Shown here: positions 35,393 to 48,400 of the stretch, in pieces | Position numbering within the stretch: the first letter of the stretch is position 1 | Layout of the letters: each line of letters starts with the position of its first letter | Assembly (NCBI RefSeq): GCF_018446385.1 | Contig: NC_055992.1 | Location: 16,400,877 to 16,464,876, forward strand | Length of the DNA: 64,000 nucleotides | Direction: 5' to 3' | DNA from: Zingiber officinale | Lineage: Eukaryota; Streptophyta; Magnoliopsida; Zingiberales; Zingiberaceae | Made by a program: the position numbers and the translations under genes | Notes under the pieces: generated by a model | Told to the model about the DNA's origin: nothing | The model's input: the letters and a program-made list of their open reading frames with translations, nothing else | Database searches by the model: none

Positions 35393-35776
35393 AGTATAGA
35401 TTTCTTGGATCACTTTTTTTTGTGGTTCAGGAGATGTGTCACTTGTATTTGCGGTTGAATCGTGACCATAATTCGATCGTAAATTGTTGCGATCTTTTCT
35501 TGGGTTCAGTGTCCCCACCAGATTATGGTTTTTGTTCGGAGCGGACGAGCGGAGACCTCCGGTGATAGATAAGTGGCTAGGTTATTGGATGCCGAGCGAG
35601 AGTGTCCTCCGGGCAGTCTCCGACCACCCGCTGCGAACAAAAACTATAATCTAGTGGGGACGATGAACTCAGAAAGGGATTGTAACCATTTATGACCGGA
35701 TCGCGATCATGATCCGATCGTAAATACGAATGGCACATCCCTTGGACCATAAAAAGTGATCCAAGAGATCCTACCT
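35393..35776. mobile_element. Mutator-type MITE, long hairpin
   Basis: A 384-bp non-coding element with terminal inverted repeats of about 26 bp (AGTATAGATTTCTTGGATCA at left; the right end read inward is AGGTAGGATCTCTTGGATCA, then CTTTTT on both). It is flanked by a perfect 11-bp direct repeat TGAAAAAGATG (35,382-35,392 and 35,777-35,787), close to the 9-11 bp size of Mutator-like target duplications. The interior is also self-complementary (CCCCACCAGATTATGG ... CTATAATCTAGTGGGG), so nearly the whole element can fold into one hairpin. No transposase. Confidence 0.85.
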
Positions 35777-36219
35777 TGAAAAAGATGGCATGAAATGGAC
35801 AAGTAGGAGAAGAAATCTATCCACAAATGCAATATAAAAACCTTCTACAAGTCATGATCATAAATGCAAAATTGCATCATCAATTGGGAGAGGGAATTTT
35901 TTTAAATTTGAATTATGAAACAGAATTTGAGGACATTTGAAACGTTGTCACGCCCGGAGCACGTGACACATCCTGATGGTTCCTGCCACGTGTCCGACAA
36001 AGTCACCGATCCAACGTGGATCCACGCAAGGGATTTTATTAGCAGCTAAAAAACAACCAGCGCATGAAGCCGCACAGATTTTGATGACCAGAATGCTTTC
36101 TGCCCGTCACGGACAATTGATCTCTCTCATTCAGCACGAAGGATCCATCAGTACACACGTGTCATCTTCTTCAAGCACGTGTCCTTTGCCAAGTATTTCT
36201 CCGCCTCCTCTCGAGCTAA

Positions 36220-38231
36220 GGGCATCCACAGTGAATAGAACCCACTGTGAGCTCCTTCGTTGCCACGTCTGCGCCACAACAAAAGTTAAAAACCTCATAC
36301 CTCTTTCTACTATCAAAAAACCTCTCAACAACTTCTTCATGAGTCCCACATTTTTCATTATATATATTTCATTATCTCTTCTTCCTATTTACATTTTATA
36401 TAATCAAATTTTAATAAAATTTAAATTCATAAATTACTAACATAAAATAACTTTCGTAATTAAAAAAATTACATAAATATCACAATACATATATCGCAAT
36501 TAATAACTTTTTTTTTCACTGATTACAATTTATAGCGTGCCCAGATATATTCAATTAAGTCGACTTGAAGTTGATGATGTAGTTGATTATCATGTAGTTC
36601 GTAATTTCTGCGGATGTATACTTGCAATTCTTGAGTGGAGCCTTGAAATATTTGTGATTGAGAATCTTCTTCATCGTCCGACCAATTGACTGCTGCATCT
36701 CCCTCATTCTCAATAATCATATTGTGTAAAATAATGCATGTATATATGATGTCTTTCAAATTATCCTTGTACCAAAATCGTCCTGGACCTTTTATCATTG
36801 CCCATCGTGATTGGAACACCCCAAATGCCCTCTCGACATCCTTTCTCGCGGCATCCTGTCGTTCCTTAAATTTTTTTTTTTTGGGATCCTAGGGACATGG
36901 AAAGCTCTTGACGAAAGTAGCCCATTCTGGATAGATCCCATCGGTCAGATAGTATCCTTTTGTATATTGTGTATTATTAATTGTAAAATTAACCTCGGGT
37001 GCATTCCCTTGTAAGACGTCGTTGAATAATGGTGATTCGTTAAGCACATTGATATCATTACGTGACCCTGCAATCCCAAAAAAGACATGTCATATCCACA
37101 AGTCCGAAGATGCAACGGCTTCGAGCACAATTGTTGGGACGCCATGATCTCCTCGAGTAAACTGGCCTTTCCAAGCGACGGGGTAATTTTTCCATTGCCA
37201 ATGCATACAATCAAGACTGCCCAACATGCCAGGGAAACCATGTCTCTGCTCATGCATTTCAAGCAAGTGTTGGATATCAGCAGCATTAGGTCTTCTTAAA
37301 TATTGGGCCCCGAACACTTCAATTACACATCGACAAAAGTTGAATAAACATTGGATGACAGTTGTTTTAGCAATCCGTAGATACTCATCATAATGATCAG
37401 CAGGGACTCCATACGCGCAATTGACGAATAGTCGTTGTGCATTTCTAAAGTGGTGACAAACTTTTTTTTCCCCTTTGCATCGACCTTCCATTGAAAATAT
37501 TCAGAATGATTTTTCACGGCATCAACTATACGAAGGAATAACTCTTTTTTTCATTCGAAATCGACATCGAAATATGTCATCAGGATATACCGGATCATCA
37601 GAAAAGTAATCATTGAAAAGACGAGCATGTCCAACTTCACGATCCCGATTCAAATACCTTCTCCTCTGTGTTCTACCGGAAAAACTTTGAGCTCTTTGAC
37701 GTACCATTTGTCGTTGCTCAAATAGTTGGAGCATTCTTCGTTCATCTATATCCTCCGCATCTTTTGCCAATTCATTTCTCCAGAATTCATATAGCATAGA
37801 TCGATCTAGATTTTAAGTCATTTGAAATAAATCAAGATATTTTTGTGGTTGAAAAATATAGAGAGTTGAGGAAAGAAATCGAACGCAAAGATAATAAGGA
37901 GATGAATGAAAAATATGAAATCGATGATGTATTTATAAAAAAAAAATAAATTAAAAAAATAAAGTTAACCGTTGAACAACGGCTAAAATAGCCGTTGTTC
38001 AACGACATAACATACAAAGACTATTATTCTGCCATTTGTTTTTTATTTTTTATAATTATTAAAAAAATTAATATAAAAAATAAAAATAAAAAGCATGATG
38101 AAACGGCTCCGTAACTACGGACCGCTTCGTCGTGTGAAGTGAAAAACCTCCCTCCCACTATGGGAGGGAGGTTTCTCCCTCATGACATGTATGTAGTGGG
38201 AGCTCTGAAGGAGCTCCCATTGTGGATGCTC
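36220..38231 (-). mobile_element. PIF/Harbinger DNA transposon
   Basis: A 2,012-bp element with terminal inverted repeats GGGCATCCACAGTG (left) and GAGCATCCACAATG (right, read inward), flanked by the 3-bp duplication TAA (36,217-36,219 and 38,232-38,234), the standard Harbinger target. It holds a decayed transposase on the minus strand. The right subterminal region has two short hairpins (GGGAGGGAGG at 38,163-38,172 pairing with CCTCCCTCCC at 38,148-38,157; GGGAGCTC / GAGCTCCC at 38,200-38,219). The second PIF gene (Myb-like) is not found, so the copy is either reduced or relied on another element. Confidence 0.92.
36523..37797 (-). pseudogene. PIF/Harbinger transposase pseudogene
   Basis: Harbinger nuclease-type (DDE_4) transposase on the minus strand, which cuts and joins the element's ends. 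Seen in order are the N-terminal helical region (FNDYFSDDPVYPDDIFRCRF), the helix-rich AYGVPADHYDEYLRIAKTT, the first catalytic aspartate in GMLGSLDCMHW, the second in [11 protein letters not shown], and the glutamate in RKDVERAFGVFQSRW, so the DDE triad residues remain recognisable. The frame is broken: a shift lies near 37,500-37,540 and in-frame stops occur at 37,090-37,092 and near 36,890. Ends at WARYKL (stop near 36,523). About 420 residues originally, the usual family size. Not functional. Confidence 0.88.
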
Positions 38232-38344
38232 TAATTACACTCCTTACGTTGAACCAGGTGTGATTTGGTTTTATTAATAATTTTTCACTAATTACTAATT
38301 AGTATAAATTAAAAAAAAAATTCATGGTAGATAACTTAAAACCT

Positions 38345-38590
38345 CATTTGAAACAAAAATCTTTGTATATGGTGATAAAAGACGAATACATTCATCCTCA
38401 GCGCCTCCGTCAATCGATCCCAGGGTTAATACGGAGGAGGTAAATCACGGATGATTACTAACTTTTTGAATAATGACTAATACATAAGGGAGGTAAAAAA
38501 AAATTATATATGCATCATATTTAGAGATTAAATTATAAATACTTAAGTGATAATTTGACGTTCTTCCATTCACCATAGTTCGAGGGTAAT
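38345..38590 (-). repeat. SINE-like dispersed repeat, copy 1
   Basis: Shares a block with 53,336-53,530 in the same orientation: GATGATTACTAAC, then AATAATGACTAA and ATACGGAGGAGGTAAATCAC. The GGTAAATCACG end block also occurs in the full SINE at 56,018-56,239. Read on the minus strand the order is a unique part, then GTGATTTACCTCC and ACCCTGGG, then a T-rich tail. Ends are not fixed and no clear target duplication was found. Confidence 0.55.
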
Positions 38591-39011
38591 AAGACTCTTT
38601 GTATTCATGGATTGATACAATTGATATTTACATAGATATTTAATTCAATAGATATTAAAATTATTTTTTAAAAAATATAAAATATTTAATTAGATGTCTG
38701 ACCTTACTTATATAAAGATTCATCGTGAAAGGATTTGAGATGAATAACTCCAATTATGCTCTTGGTTCTCTTCTTTCTGGTTTCTCTCCCACTTGATAAA
38801 TTGATCCGATGCTTTGTTTCGCCCCCGATTGAGAATGTCATTTATGAGCTTTATAAGGATAATAATTTTTTTCACGACGTCGAGGTTATATGGAAAAAAC
38901 AGGGACGAATTTGAAAAGTCTTCTCGGATATGGATTTGATTCAGAATTTTTAAATCTCCGTAATTAGTAATTACAGAGAGGGATAAATACGGAGATAGTT
39001 GAGTCTATTTA

Positions 39012-39037
39012 AATAATAATAATAATAATAATAATAA
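39012..39037. repeat. AAT microsatellite
   Basis: About eight AAT units upstream of the UBP gene. Surrounding sequence 38,591-39,440 is AT-rich with a CT-rich run at 39,221-39,240, which may be promoter or 5' UTR of the next gene. Confidence 0.85.
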
Positions 39038-39442
39038 ATTCCATCTCTAAATCATATTAGTATTTATATGGAGTTAAATTCCAAGTGCTTCGTAACTACC
39101 AAATCGTGATCTATTTGGAGTTAAATTCGAATGTGTATTAATTTAAAAAATGTCTAAAGGTCACCATCTCCTCCCCCACTTGACTAATTAGCCAATAAAA
39201 ATGGGATTCAACTTCTCGCCGTCTCTCTCTCTCTCTCCTCCCCATTCGCGTTTCATCTGGCGACATTCTTTAACGTACACCAGCTGCTGGCCGAATTGGG
39301 CGGGGGTCTTTGTCTCGAGATCCGGCCATCGCAATCTTGGGGCGTCGGTTGTGGGGTGGCAGGGGATGTATGAGCGCCGCCTTGGGCAGCATCATAGTAG
39401 GTCGGTGATCGTGAGCTGTCTGCTGGCGAGCGGCGGCGATAG

Positions 39443-42400
39443 ATGCGCCTCTACATCGATCTAGGTTTTTCGGGAGCGGCGCTGCTTCTGGTCCTCCTCG
39501 TCGGGCCCGTTGTTGCGTTCCTAGTGCATCAGAAATGGCGTCTGGCGGAGGCGAGGCAGGCGGAGGTCCGGCGGTTGGCGCTGCTCGCAGCGCAGGAGGC
39601 CGCCGTCGCGGAGATGGAAGCCATGGCATCCTACTCGGCCACATCAGCTGCTGGTGTTTATTCTACTTACGTTGCTAAGGAGCCCTCGGCGCTGCCGGAA
39701 TGTGCTGTGTGCTCTGTTTTCGCCGCGGCGAGATGTTCCCGTTGCAAGATTGTCAGATATTGGTAGGTAGAATTGAGTCCCTTTCCCCTTCTTTCTTTGA
39801 CGAAATTTAATCATTTTATTCATGCTGTTCTTTGTGGGTTTTGGAATCTTTTTTTACCTATGACCGAGTAAGACTGTAAAGATGCTAATTTGGAGTTTAA
39901 GGAAAACCTTGCTCAACGTATCTGTCAGAGTAGAGAGCTTATGCCCTAATTTGCTATCCTGAACGAAACCAACTCTGTTGTCATAGAGGTGTTAGTGGAA
40001 TAAAGCGTGGCACATTTTTTTGTTGATTAGTAAGGATGAAGACATATTTGTTACTCCTTACAATCTGCACTCCCATTTATCTGATCAGAGGGAGGAGAAA
40101 TTGTCTCCTTCTCTATTTTTCTGATTTGAATAATGACGTGAAATTAGGTGCTTGGTTTTCATATCTTGAAGCTTATTCTTAAGCTAATTCTTACTTATCA
40201 GTGTCATGCACTGGTCTAGGCTCTATTGGTAGAAAATAAAATAGGTCCATCAAGATATGCTGCATCATGTGTCAATGTTATTCATATATCAAATGCCTCT
40301 ATGACCTCATTTAGCTTTATGTCTGTGTAGCTTATTGACAAGTGTTGAGTTAGTGACTTCAGGATACATATTATACAAGTATTGCTATTTCCTCTCCAAA
40401 TAATTCTGATTGTTGGTTCTGCCAGTGCCATGCTCATATTTAGCCTTGAAAAATCCTTTATCTTTCTATACTAGCTACTCCTACATTATTAAGGTGAAGC
40501 GCTGCTTTCTTCCTTGATCCAGATATTCATTTGTTCTAATGTGAAGAGAGGGAAAACAATTGAGACATGCCAAATTTCAAACTTTGAATATTTTTGGCCC
40601 TTTTTTGTGTCTAAAAATCAATGTTTATTAAATTGAAAAGAAATTGTGTGCAATTAATGCAGTTGTTATTTTTTTTATTATTTAGGACAATTTTAGGACT
40701 GCTATATTTGTTATTTTTTTTTTCAATTAGATTGTGGCCATAATCTTTTTTATTGGATTAGATCAGCTATATCAGATCTAAACTTATGACGACTAACAAC
40801 ATACAACATTATATTATATATAGAACAACATTAATCCTCCCTGACCTCATTTGGATTTATGGCAGTACAACTATTCTGCTAGCTTTTTTTAATTGTTGAG
40901 TAAGCTATGTCAATATATGGTTTACAAATGAGACTCTGCGCTCAGATGTAGTCATGTAGATATACATAACTTTGTCATGCTCGTATCTACTCTTTGCAAA
41001 TCTTACATCTCTTGAAGCTGGTCCTCTTAGTCAACATGAATCTGTTTCTTCTCCATTGATCCATTTTTTTTTTAAAATTCTGGAATGAAGTGGAACTATG
41101 TGGTGTCATGTAGTATAATCATAAAGCAGACTCACATTTCATATGAAGAGGGTAATAATCAACAACTAGTTTCACCTCAACTAGTTTTAAGCTAGTCAAA
41201 CAATTTTCATTCTATCATTTTAACATATAAGAAAAGATCTATTTCTTAGTGGAGACCCATAAAAACTAATTCTAAAAGCAAGATATCCAGTCGTTTAGAC
41301 ACCTACTTAATTCTTGTTGAGATTGTGATGAATAGAAGCAACTTATAAATTCAAATTCTTTTCAAATGCTCTTGCTAATTCAAGACCTTAGTAATAATGC
41401 GCTGGGCAGAATCCATTAATTGAAAAGATCCTTTGTAGACTGAGTCTAGCACAATATCAACAAATGGGAAGCAATGAACATGAGAAATAGTTGCAAATGT
41501 GATGTAACTAATTTTTTAGTTGTAGTGTCTTTGCTTGATATTTATATTATGAAACTAATTGCCATAAATTGACTGAATCAACCTTAACAGTTGACTCAAC
41601 CACTAATCTTGGAACCTGTCTGCAGCAGCGAATGTTGTTCAATTCGAACCTATTATTTTGACTATTTAACCCTTTAGTCAACTGAGATGCCTTCCACTCG
41701 GCACCTCTTGATAACCTTCAACACAATGTGTTGATCCATGACTATTTCATTTATATTGCGATTACTTTTGTTGGTGATTGTGTTGACTACGTGTGCCTTC
41801 AGTCGACTGAACCACCAAATTTCGAAACCCTATCCATGGGACTAATGCTCATCGAGTCGACTCAAACTTATTGTTGATTGACTATTTAACCCTTTAATTG
41901 TCTCAATTGTCTTCCACTCAGCTCCTCTGGATCAACCTTCAACATGGTTGTTTGATCCATGATCGTCCTCTTTGGATTGTGATTGATTTTGTTGGTGGCT
42001 AGGTCAGATTACCTATACCTTTAGTCAATTGATCTTAGATAGATTTTCAATTGACTCTTAATAAATTTGGACTCTTTCACTATTGACACGATTTCAATTG
42101 TCTATAGTTGACTCATGTCCTCTTCCATGAGTTTATCTTGTAGATCTAAAGTCAAACAATCATTTTCAATCAAATTCAACCATTCAACCATATAAATTGA
42201 CTCAACAGTCAAGCTACTTCAATTGACTACTTTACCATTTAGTGGATTTAAGGGGAAGGGGGGTGAGTAGCTCGTCGCGCTTGATTGCTTGCTTCTTTTA
42301 TGATGATATGCAGCGGAATGAACTTGAAACAAATTTATAATGCTAATATCCACCTCAAGAAGAGGTGACTAATCCAAGGATCTACACACGACACGCTCTC

Positions 42401-45400
42401 CACTAATAAAATACTCCTTCTCGGTCGCAGCCGGAGGCGGAGAAGCTTCGTACAAACCCACACAACAAAAATACATCACACGCAAGAAAAAAATACAAAG
42501 ATACAAAGAAAAACTCTTTCTTCTTGCTTACTTGTTGCTTGTTGTTGCCTCTTGAACCTTAGAAGTGTAACTACACTTATCTCCAAGAGCCTTCAAGAAC
42601 TGTGGAAGTGTGGAGAAGCTCGTGAGAATCGGCGCTGAGATCGTCTGCTTGTCGATGGAGAGGAATTCACGAAGAAGACGCTAGCCAACGGCTATAACCT
42701 ACGCAACAGTCAGATCCCAATCGATTGAATGACTCTCAATCGATGGGGAGGCTTTGAATCGATCGGTCGATCGATTCAAAGCGCCTCTGTGCTCTCTGGA
42801 AATAACCTGAATCGATCGACCAATCGATTCAGGCTTTCTCGTGATCGCGCAAGAAATCCAGTCTGGAGGTTCCCAATCGATTGGTTGATGGATTGGGAAA
42901 GCTTCTGTGCGCGCGACATAAGCTCCCAATCGATTGACCGATCGATTGGGCCATCTTTCTTCACAGCGCACCTCCAATCGATCAACTGATTGATTGGACT
43001 TTGGTTCAATCGATCGGTTGATCAATTGAACCATCTTCGACTTGCCTAAAACTAAGTCCAAGGTCTCCAATTCCAACATCCGATCAACCGTGACCTGTTG
43101 GAACATTATGCTTGGCATCCGGTCAACCTTGACCTGCTAAGAGTTCTTTACCAAGTGTCCGGTCAATCCCTTTGACCCACTTGGAATTTTCTCCTCGTGC
43201 CAAATGTTCAGTCAACCTTGACCTACTTTGGACTTACTTCCACCAGATGCCCGGTCATCCTTGACCCATTTGGATTTCCACGTACCAAGTATCCGGTCAG
43301 CCCTTTGACCTACTTGGACTTTTCAACACCAGATGTTCGGTCAACCTTGCCCCACCTGGATTTCCACGTGACTGGCTTCACTCACTATGTCTTTCCACTA
43401 GGTCTTTCCACTGCCCGACTTCATTAACCGGGACTTCTACTTGTCTGGCTTCACTCACCAGGTCTTTCTACTGTCCGACTTCACTCACCGGGACTTCTAC
43501 CTGCCTGGCTTCACTCACCAGGACTTCTACCTGCCTGGCTTCACTCACCAGGACTTTCACTGTCCGGCTTCACTCACCGGGGCTTCCATCTGCCTAGCTT
43601 CACTCACTAGGTCTTTCACCTGGCTTCACTCACCAGGATTTCCAACTGCCCAACCTTTAGTTAGGACTTTCCCAGTCAAGTATACAGTCAATCCTTTGAC
43701 CTACTTGACTCTTCTTCACATCTAACTGGTCAATTTTGACTAGAGGAGAATTGTATCAATAATCTCCCCAAACGGACGATTGCATCTGCAATCTCCATGT
43801 ATTGTCAAACATCGAAATCCAAACATCAAGACTCAGTCTTAGTCAACCTGGTCAACCTGACCCAGGGGATATTGCACCAACAAAAACAACTAACCAATTG
43901 GCAAAATATGCATATTAGTCGATTGAACTTTCTTGACCTTAAATAAATTCATTAGCTTTGACCTAGAACACTTGTTTACATATTCTCTAGTCGAGTATAT
44001 GCCTAAGTAGAAAAGTTTCTACCCAAAAGCACTCTCATTCATCTCACATGTCTTTATGCTAATCATGCTCCATCCCTCAAGACCCCCTTGACAAGCCTTA
44101 AAGGAGACAAGCATCTCTTCCAACACATAAATGATCTTCAGCATTTGCCGAACCTTTCAGGAGATCCACCTTGTGATCTCAAACTGCCATGAGTTCCTAC
44201 TTAGGACTTCATGCCAAGCATCCAATCTTCTTGACCTGCTGGGATTTCGACTTGCCAAAGCTTATTCTTCATGATTTATTGCCGGACATTCAGTCGTCAT
44301 TGATTTGTCAAGACTTCAACTACCAAGAGCTCACTTTCTGAAACTTTTTACTAGACATTTAATTTGTCCTTAGTAGACATTTAATCCTCCTCGACCTGTC
44401 AAAATTTCAACTTGCTAAGAGCTCACTTTCCAAGATTTTTTTCCAAACATTTAGTCCTTTCCTTGACCTGTTGGGATTTTACTTATCAGGAGTGTGTTCT
44501 TGGATTTTCTCCTACTAAATTGGCCCATCCACACCTTTAGTCGTTATCAAGATTGTGGCATAAGTAAAAATATCATATTAATTTTGTCCAACATATTTTG
44601 TATATCTTAAACAATATGCCAATGGATTCATCAATGACATCAAAAGGAGCCCAACTCGAGTATGGTTGTATCTAACAGCCTCCCCTTAAATCAAGCTTCT
44701 TAGAGATCGATTGCACACATAATCTCCCCAATTGCACCAACAATTCTTTTGCTTGCTTTGATCCCTTATCTTTATTGCTTTTCTAATTCTTCGAGATAGC
44801 TTTAACTGCATAGTTTTGGTGTATACATCACATTGATAAAGAGGAAATTTTTTCATTTTTTAAAAAGAAATCCTTGTTACATGATGTAATAGAAAATGCA
44901 CCACTAAATACAAAATTATACCATAGATGCATGTGCATAGAAAACTTTATTTTGAGACTTAGTTATGTTAGGGAACAAGAAATTAGTTTTACTTCCTTAA
45001 TCTAACTGGTATTGCTGACTCAACAATTTTGCATCGGTTGAATTAATTTATGCCTCTTGGGGTCTGAAAAGAGATACTGTTTATGTTGGAGATTGATGTT
45101 CAAAACATGAAGATTTGCATTTTTTTTCCTACTTCCTATTAGTTTAAAATGTTGCTTTCTCTTTCAGCAAAAACATAGAGCAATGTAAATTCACATGGTT
45201 TATATTTCATCCAATGATCATTGCAGCTCTGGTAAGTGTCAGATTATTCATTGGAGGCGAGGTCACAAGGACGAATGCCGACCTCCACCTGTTAGTGATA
45301 AGTATAATAGGGAAGATGAATTGGGTCTTGAAGGAGTTCAATCTGAACAGTCTGGTTTAGCGGAGAAGATGCTAGAACCCAAAGAGGGTACTGGAGAAGT

Positions 45401-48400
45401 TGAGAGGTTTTCTCAGCGTTCTGCTGCATCTATATCCTCTTATTCTATGGATAATCTTAATGGGGTCCACAATGAAGGTATTAGTTCTAAGGATGTTTCT
45501 GTGAAGACAATCATTTCTGATTCATTCTCTGCTCCATCAATAATACCCGCTAATTTGGCATTTTCTCATACCATTAATTCTCCTAATGATGCCTGGTATG
45601 ATGGCAAATCACTTCCAAATATTGCTGGGGCAGGAGAATCTTCATCTTTTACTAGCGGCCTTGGAAGTGTAGCTGACACTGGCAATGGAGCTACTATAAT
45701 GTCTTCAACTCCTGAACTTGCTAGGTCAAATTCTTTGGCTAATAACAGTATGTTCTCGGATCATTCAAGGGAGATTCCATCTACATCTAAAGTAGAGGCG
45801 GATGATTTGGTTCCTAGTGGCACATCTGACTTAAAAGCGACTTCATCACTTGATCATGCAAGCAATGAAGTATGTGTGAGGGTTGGTAACGGGTTTCCTC
45901 CAAGTACATACTCGATATCTGAAAATTATTCTCATGAATCCTCATCATCAGAAGCTATATCTAACTTGGAAAGTAATGGGACTCTAGTTTCAAACAAGAA
46001 AATCTCAAGATATGTTGCTAATGGACGAAGCACTGAAGTAAAGCCTATAAATCCCAAAACCACCAGATCCTCTGCAGCTACTTTAGATCACTATTCTACT
46101 AATGGAGTTACTCGGTCTTTTTCACTCTATGAATCATCCTCAAATGGCAATGCTCATAGAACATCTTCTAAAGTTTCAAGGCACTACTATTCGGAGTTGG
46201 TAAGTAGCTCTTTTAAATTTACATAAAGGTATAGAAAGACATGCATACTTTTAGATTGCTCAAACTTAGTCTTTTAACTTTGCAGATGCTTTTTCCATAT
46301 GACCTTTTCATCAAATTCTACAACTCTGACAAGGTTAATTTGCAGCCCTGTGGTCTTACTAATTGCGGAAATAGGTATAAACCTAGTGCATACCCACAAA
46401 TTATAACAATTCCTCTGGCTCTTACTTGCCTTGTTGGTTCCAATTTTTTAAAATTCCTGCAACCTTGTCTTACCATTTCTTATATCATATCCAATCAAAT
46501 AGGTTTTTGAGTTTTATTGTCAACTATTTGAGTGAATTGCTGTGCAAAATGGACATGCCACTTAGTGCTGATGCCTAGTCATGACACGTGTGTACTGGGG
46601 TCGGTTAATTAGTAAATTTAATGGTTGCCACACAAAGTTATGATGTGAGTTTCTTGTAAAAATAAAATAAAAAGCTATTGCTAGTGCTGCTGTAACATGT
46701 TAGTCCCACCAATAGTAGCATTCAGCCTTTAGTTATTCATTGGAAAAGTCTAGCATGAGTTATAATTTTGGTACCATATATTATTTTGAACCCTTCTAAA
46801 TATCTTACCTTTGATAATTTGTTCAATTGGTTGTCTTATCTAACTAGATGGGCTAGCTTGATGAGTTCAATCTATTTTTTGTTGCAATATGCCAAAGAAT
46901 TATCCGAGATTCATATGTACCTACTAAACAAAGTTAGAGGATTCTTATTAACCCCAAATAGTTGGAGCTAACTTACGAAAGTATAATATTTTGCTGAACC
47001 AATAAAATATTATTTAGAAGATTCACCAATCCTAGCCCATATTGTGGGAATTTTAGCTTGTAGTGGTTGATTGTTATGATTGGACTTGTTTCCTTCCATG
47101 TTAGTGCAATCATGCCCTAAGTGGTCATGTTCCACTAAGGTAGGTTTATTTGTGTTACTCGTGTGCATGAATTTGGCAGGATGCACACAACTTGTGGAGC
47201 TTATGCCTTGACGAGCTTGAGTTGTGTTTGTTGACTAAGCGTGGCCAAGTTGATGTGCCTTGACGAGGTTGAGTTGTGGTTGATAACTTTGCACAATTAA
47301 GTTGGTTTGACTGGATGGCTTAGAGATCTGTCACAGATCGACATAGGATGAAGAGCTGTAAGTTGTGTCGACAATTTTGACAAGGTTGAGGATTTGCTAG
47401 GTGGTGAACTCCTAGGTAAGGCAAGGTTGCAACAACTTGAGATCATCTTAGTGAGATGTGAGAAATTACAAAAAAAAATGTAATCATGGGTTTTTAGTAG
47501 ATTTCTACTAAGGCATAAACTCGACAAGAAATAAAGTATTTTAGGGTTAGTCAATAATGCATTGACTAGAGAGTTGAATTAATCAGCTAGGTAGTTGACT
47601 CATGATACTCTATTTGCAAATAAAATTATTTTATTTCAAGCTGAGTTGACTAAAAGTGATTCAGTTGATTGGTTTGAGTTTAGTCAATTGATCAGTCGAC
47701 TGAAGCACTATTTGTATTTTGAAAAATAAGATCGTTCAAAGAGAAGACCTTATCTAGTTGAGTTGACTGATAGTTATTCAATTGATTAGGATAGATTTGA
47801 GTTTACTGGAAGATAAAAACTGCTAGATAAGGATCCAATGATCAACGTTTTAATTGATTAGATGAGTTAATTGGAATTAAATAGAGTAAAAGAACAACTC
47901 AGTAAAGCTTTTCCAAGCATAGTGACTATAAATAGAGGAGTAAGGGGATCTCAATCAGGAACAACAGAGCCATCATTATCAAGGATCTCCACAACTTTAT
48001 TTCTTGAGATTTATACCTTTAAACTCTTGATCTTTTAATACAGTTGTTAATTTTTTGCATTTTATCTTTATTGTAAAGAATATTTTTGCACGAGGTTTTT
48101 CCACCTCTGATAAGGAGAAAGATAGTTGCTTTCAAATGGATGACTCATCTTAATAGTTCATAGGTCTTGGAGTAGGAACCAAAGAGTTTGAACCATACAA
48201 ATTCTATTGTGTTAGTGCTTGGATTTTTGTTTCATATATTTATTATTTCTGCTTGTCTTGCAAAGAACATGAAAGAGAAAAGGATTTTTTTCATATTCAG
48301 TTCATACGTTCTTCACCTCTGCTAGTTCTATGATCTTCATCGATTCTCACATCAACATCCCATACATATGTCCACATGACGCGACACGGTACCACTGTGA

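Larger units (their letters stand above)
41590..44742 (-). mobile_element. Nested LTR-derived sequence in intron 1 of the UBP gene
   Basis: This part of intron 1 looks unlike the rest: it is full of TTGACT/AGTCAA and GACCTG-type repeats and ends in TTGCACCAACA (44,732-44,742), a Sirevirus-type LTR end. It is interrupted by a clearer LTR at 42,238-43,882. The outer piece (41,590-42,237 and 43,883-44,742) is probably an older, worn LTR; its left end is uncertain. Confidence 0.45.

Noticed and set aside
36945-37299. Other-frame open reading frames over the Harbinger transposase
   Set aside because: The true frame shows the DDE motifs; these are shadows.
42699-43118. 139-codon open frame at the palindrome cluster in the UBP intron
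   Set aside because: Produced by repeated ATCGAT palindromes (repeating SIDR/QSID residues); no protein signature.
43370-43660. Regular 30-bp repeats as a possible CRISPR array
   Set aside because: Units are contiguous without unique spacers and lie inside a plant LTR.
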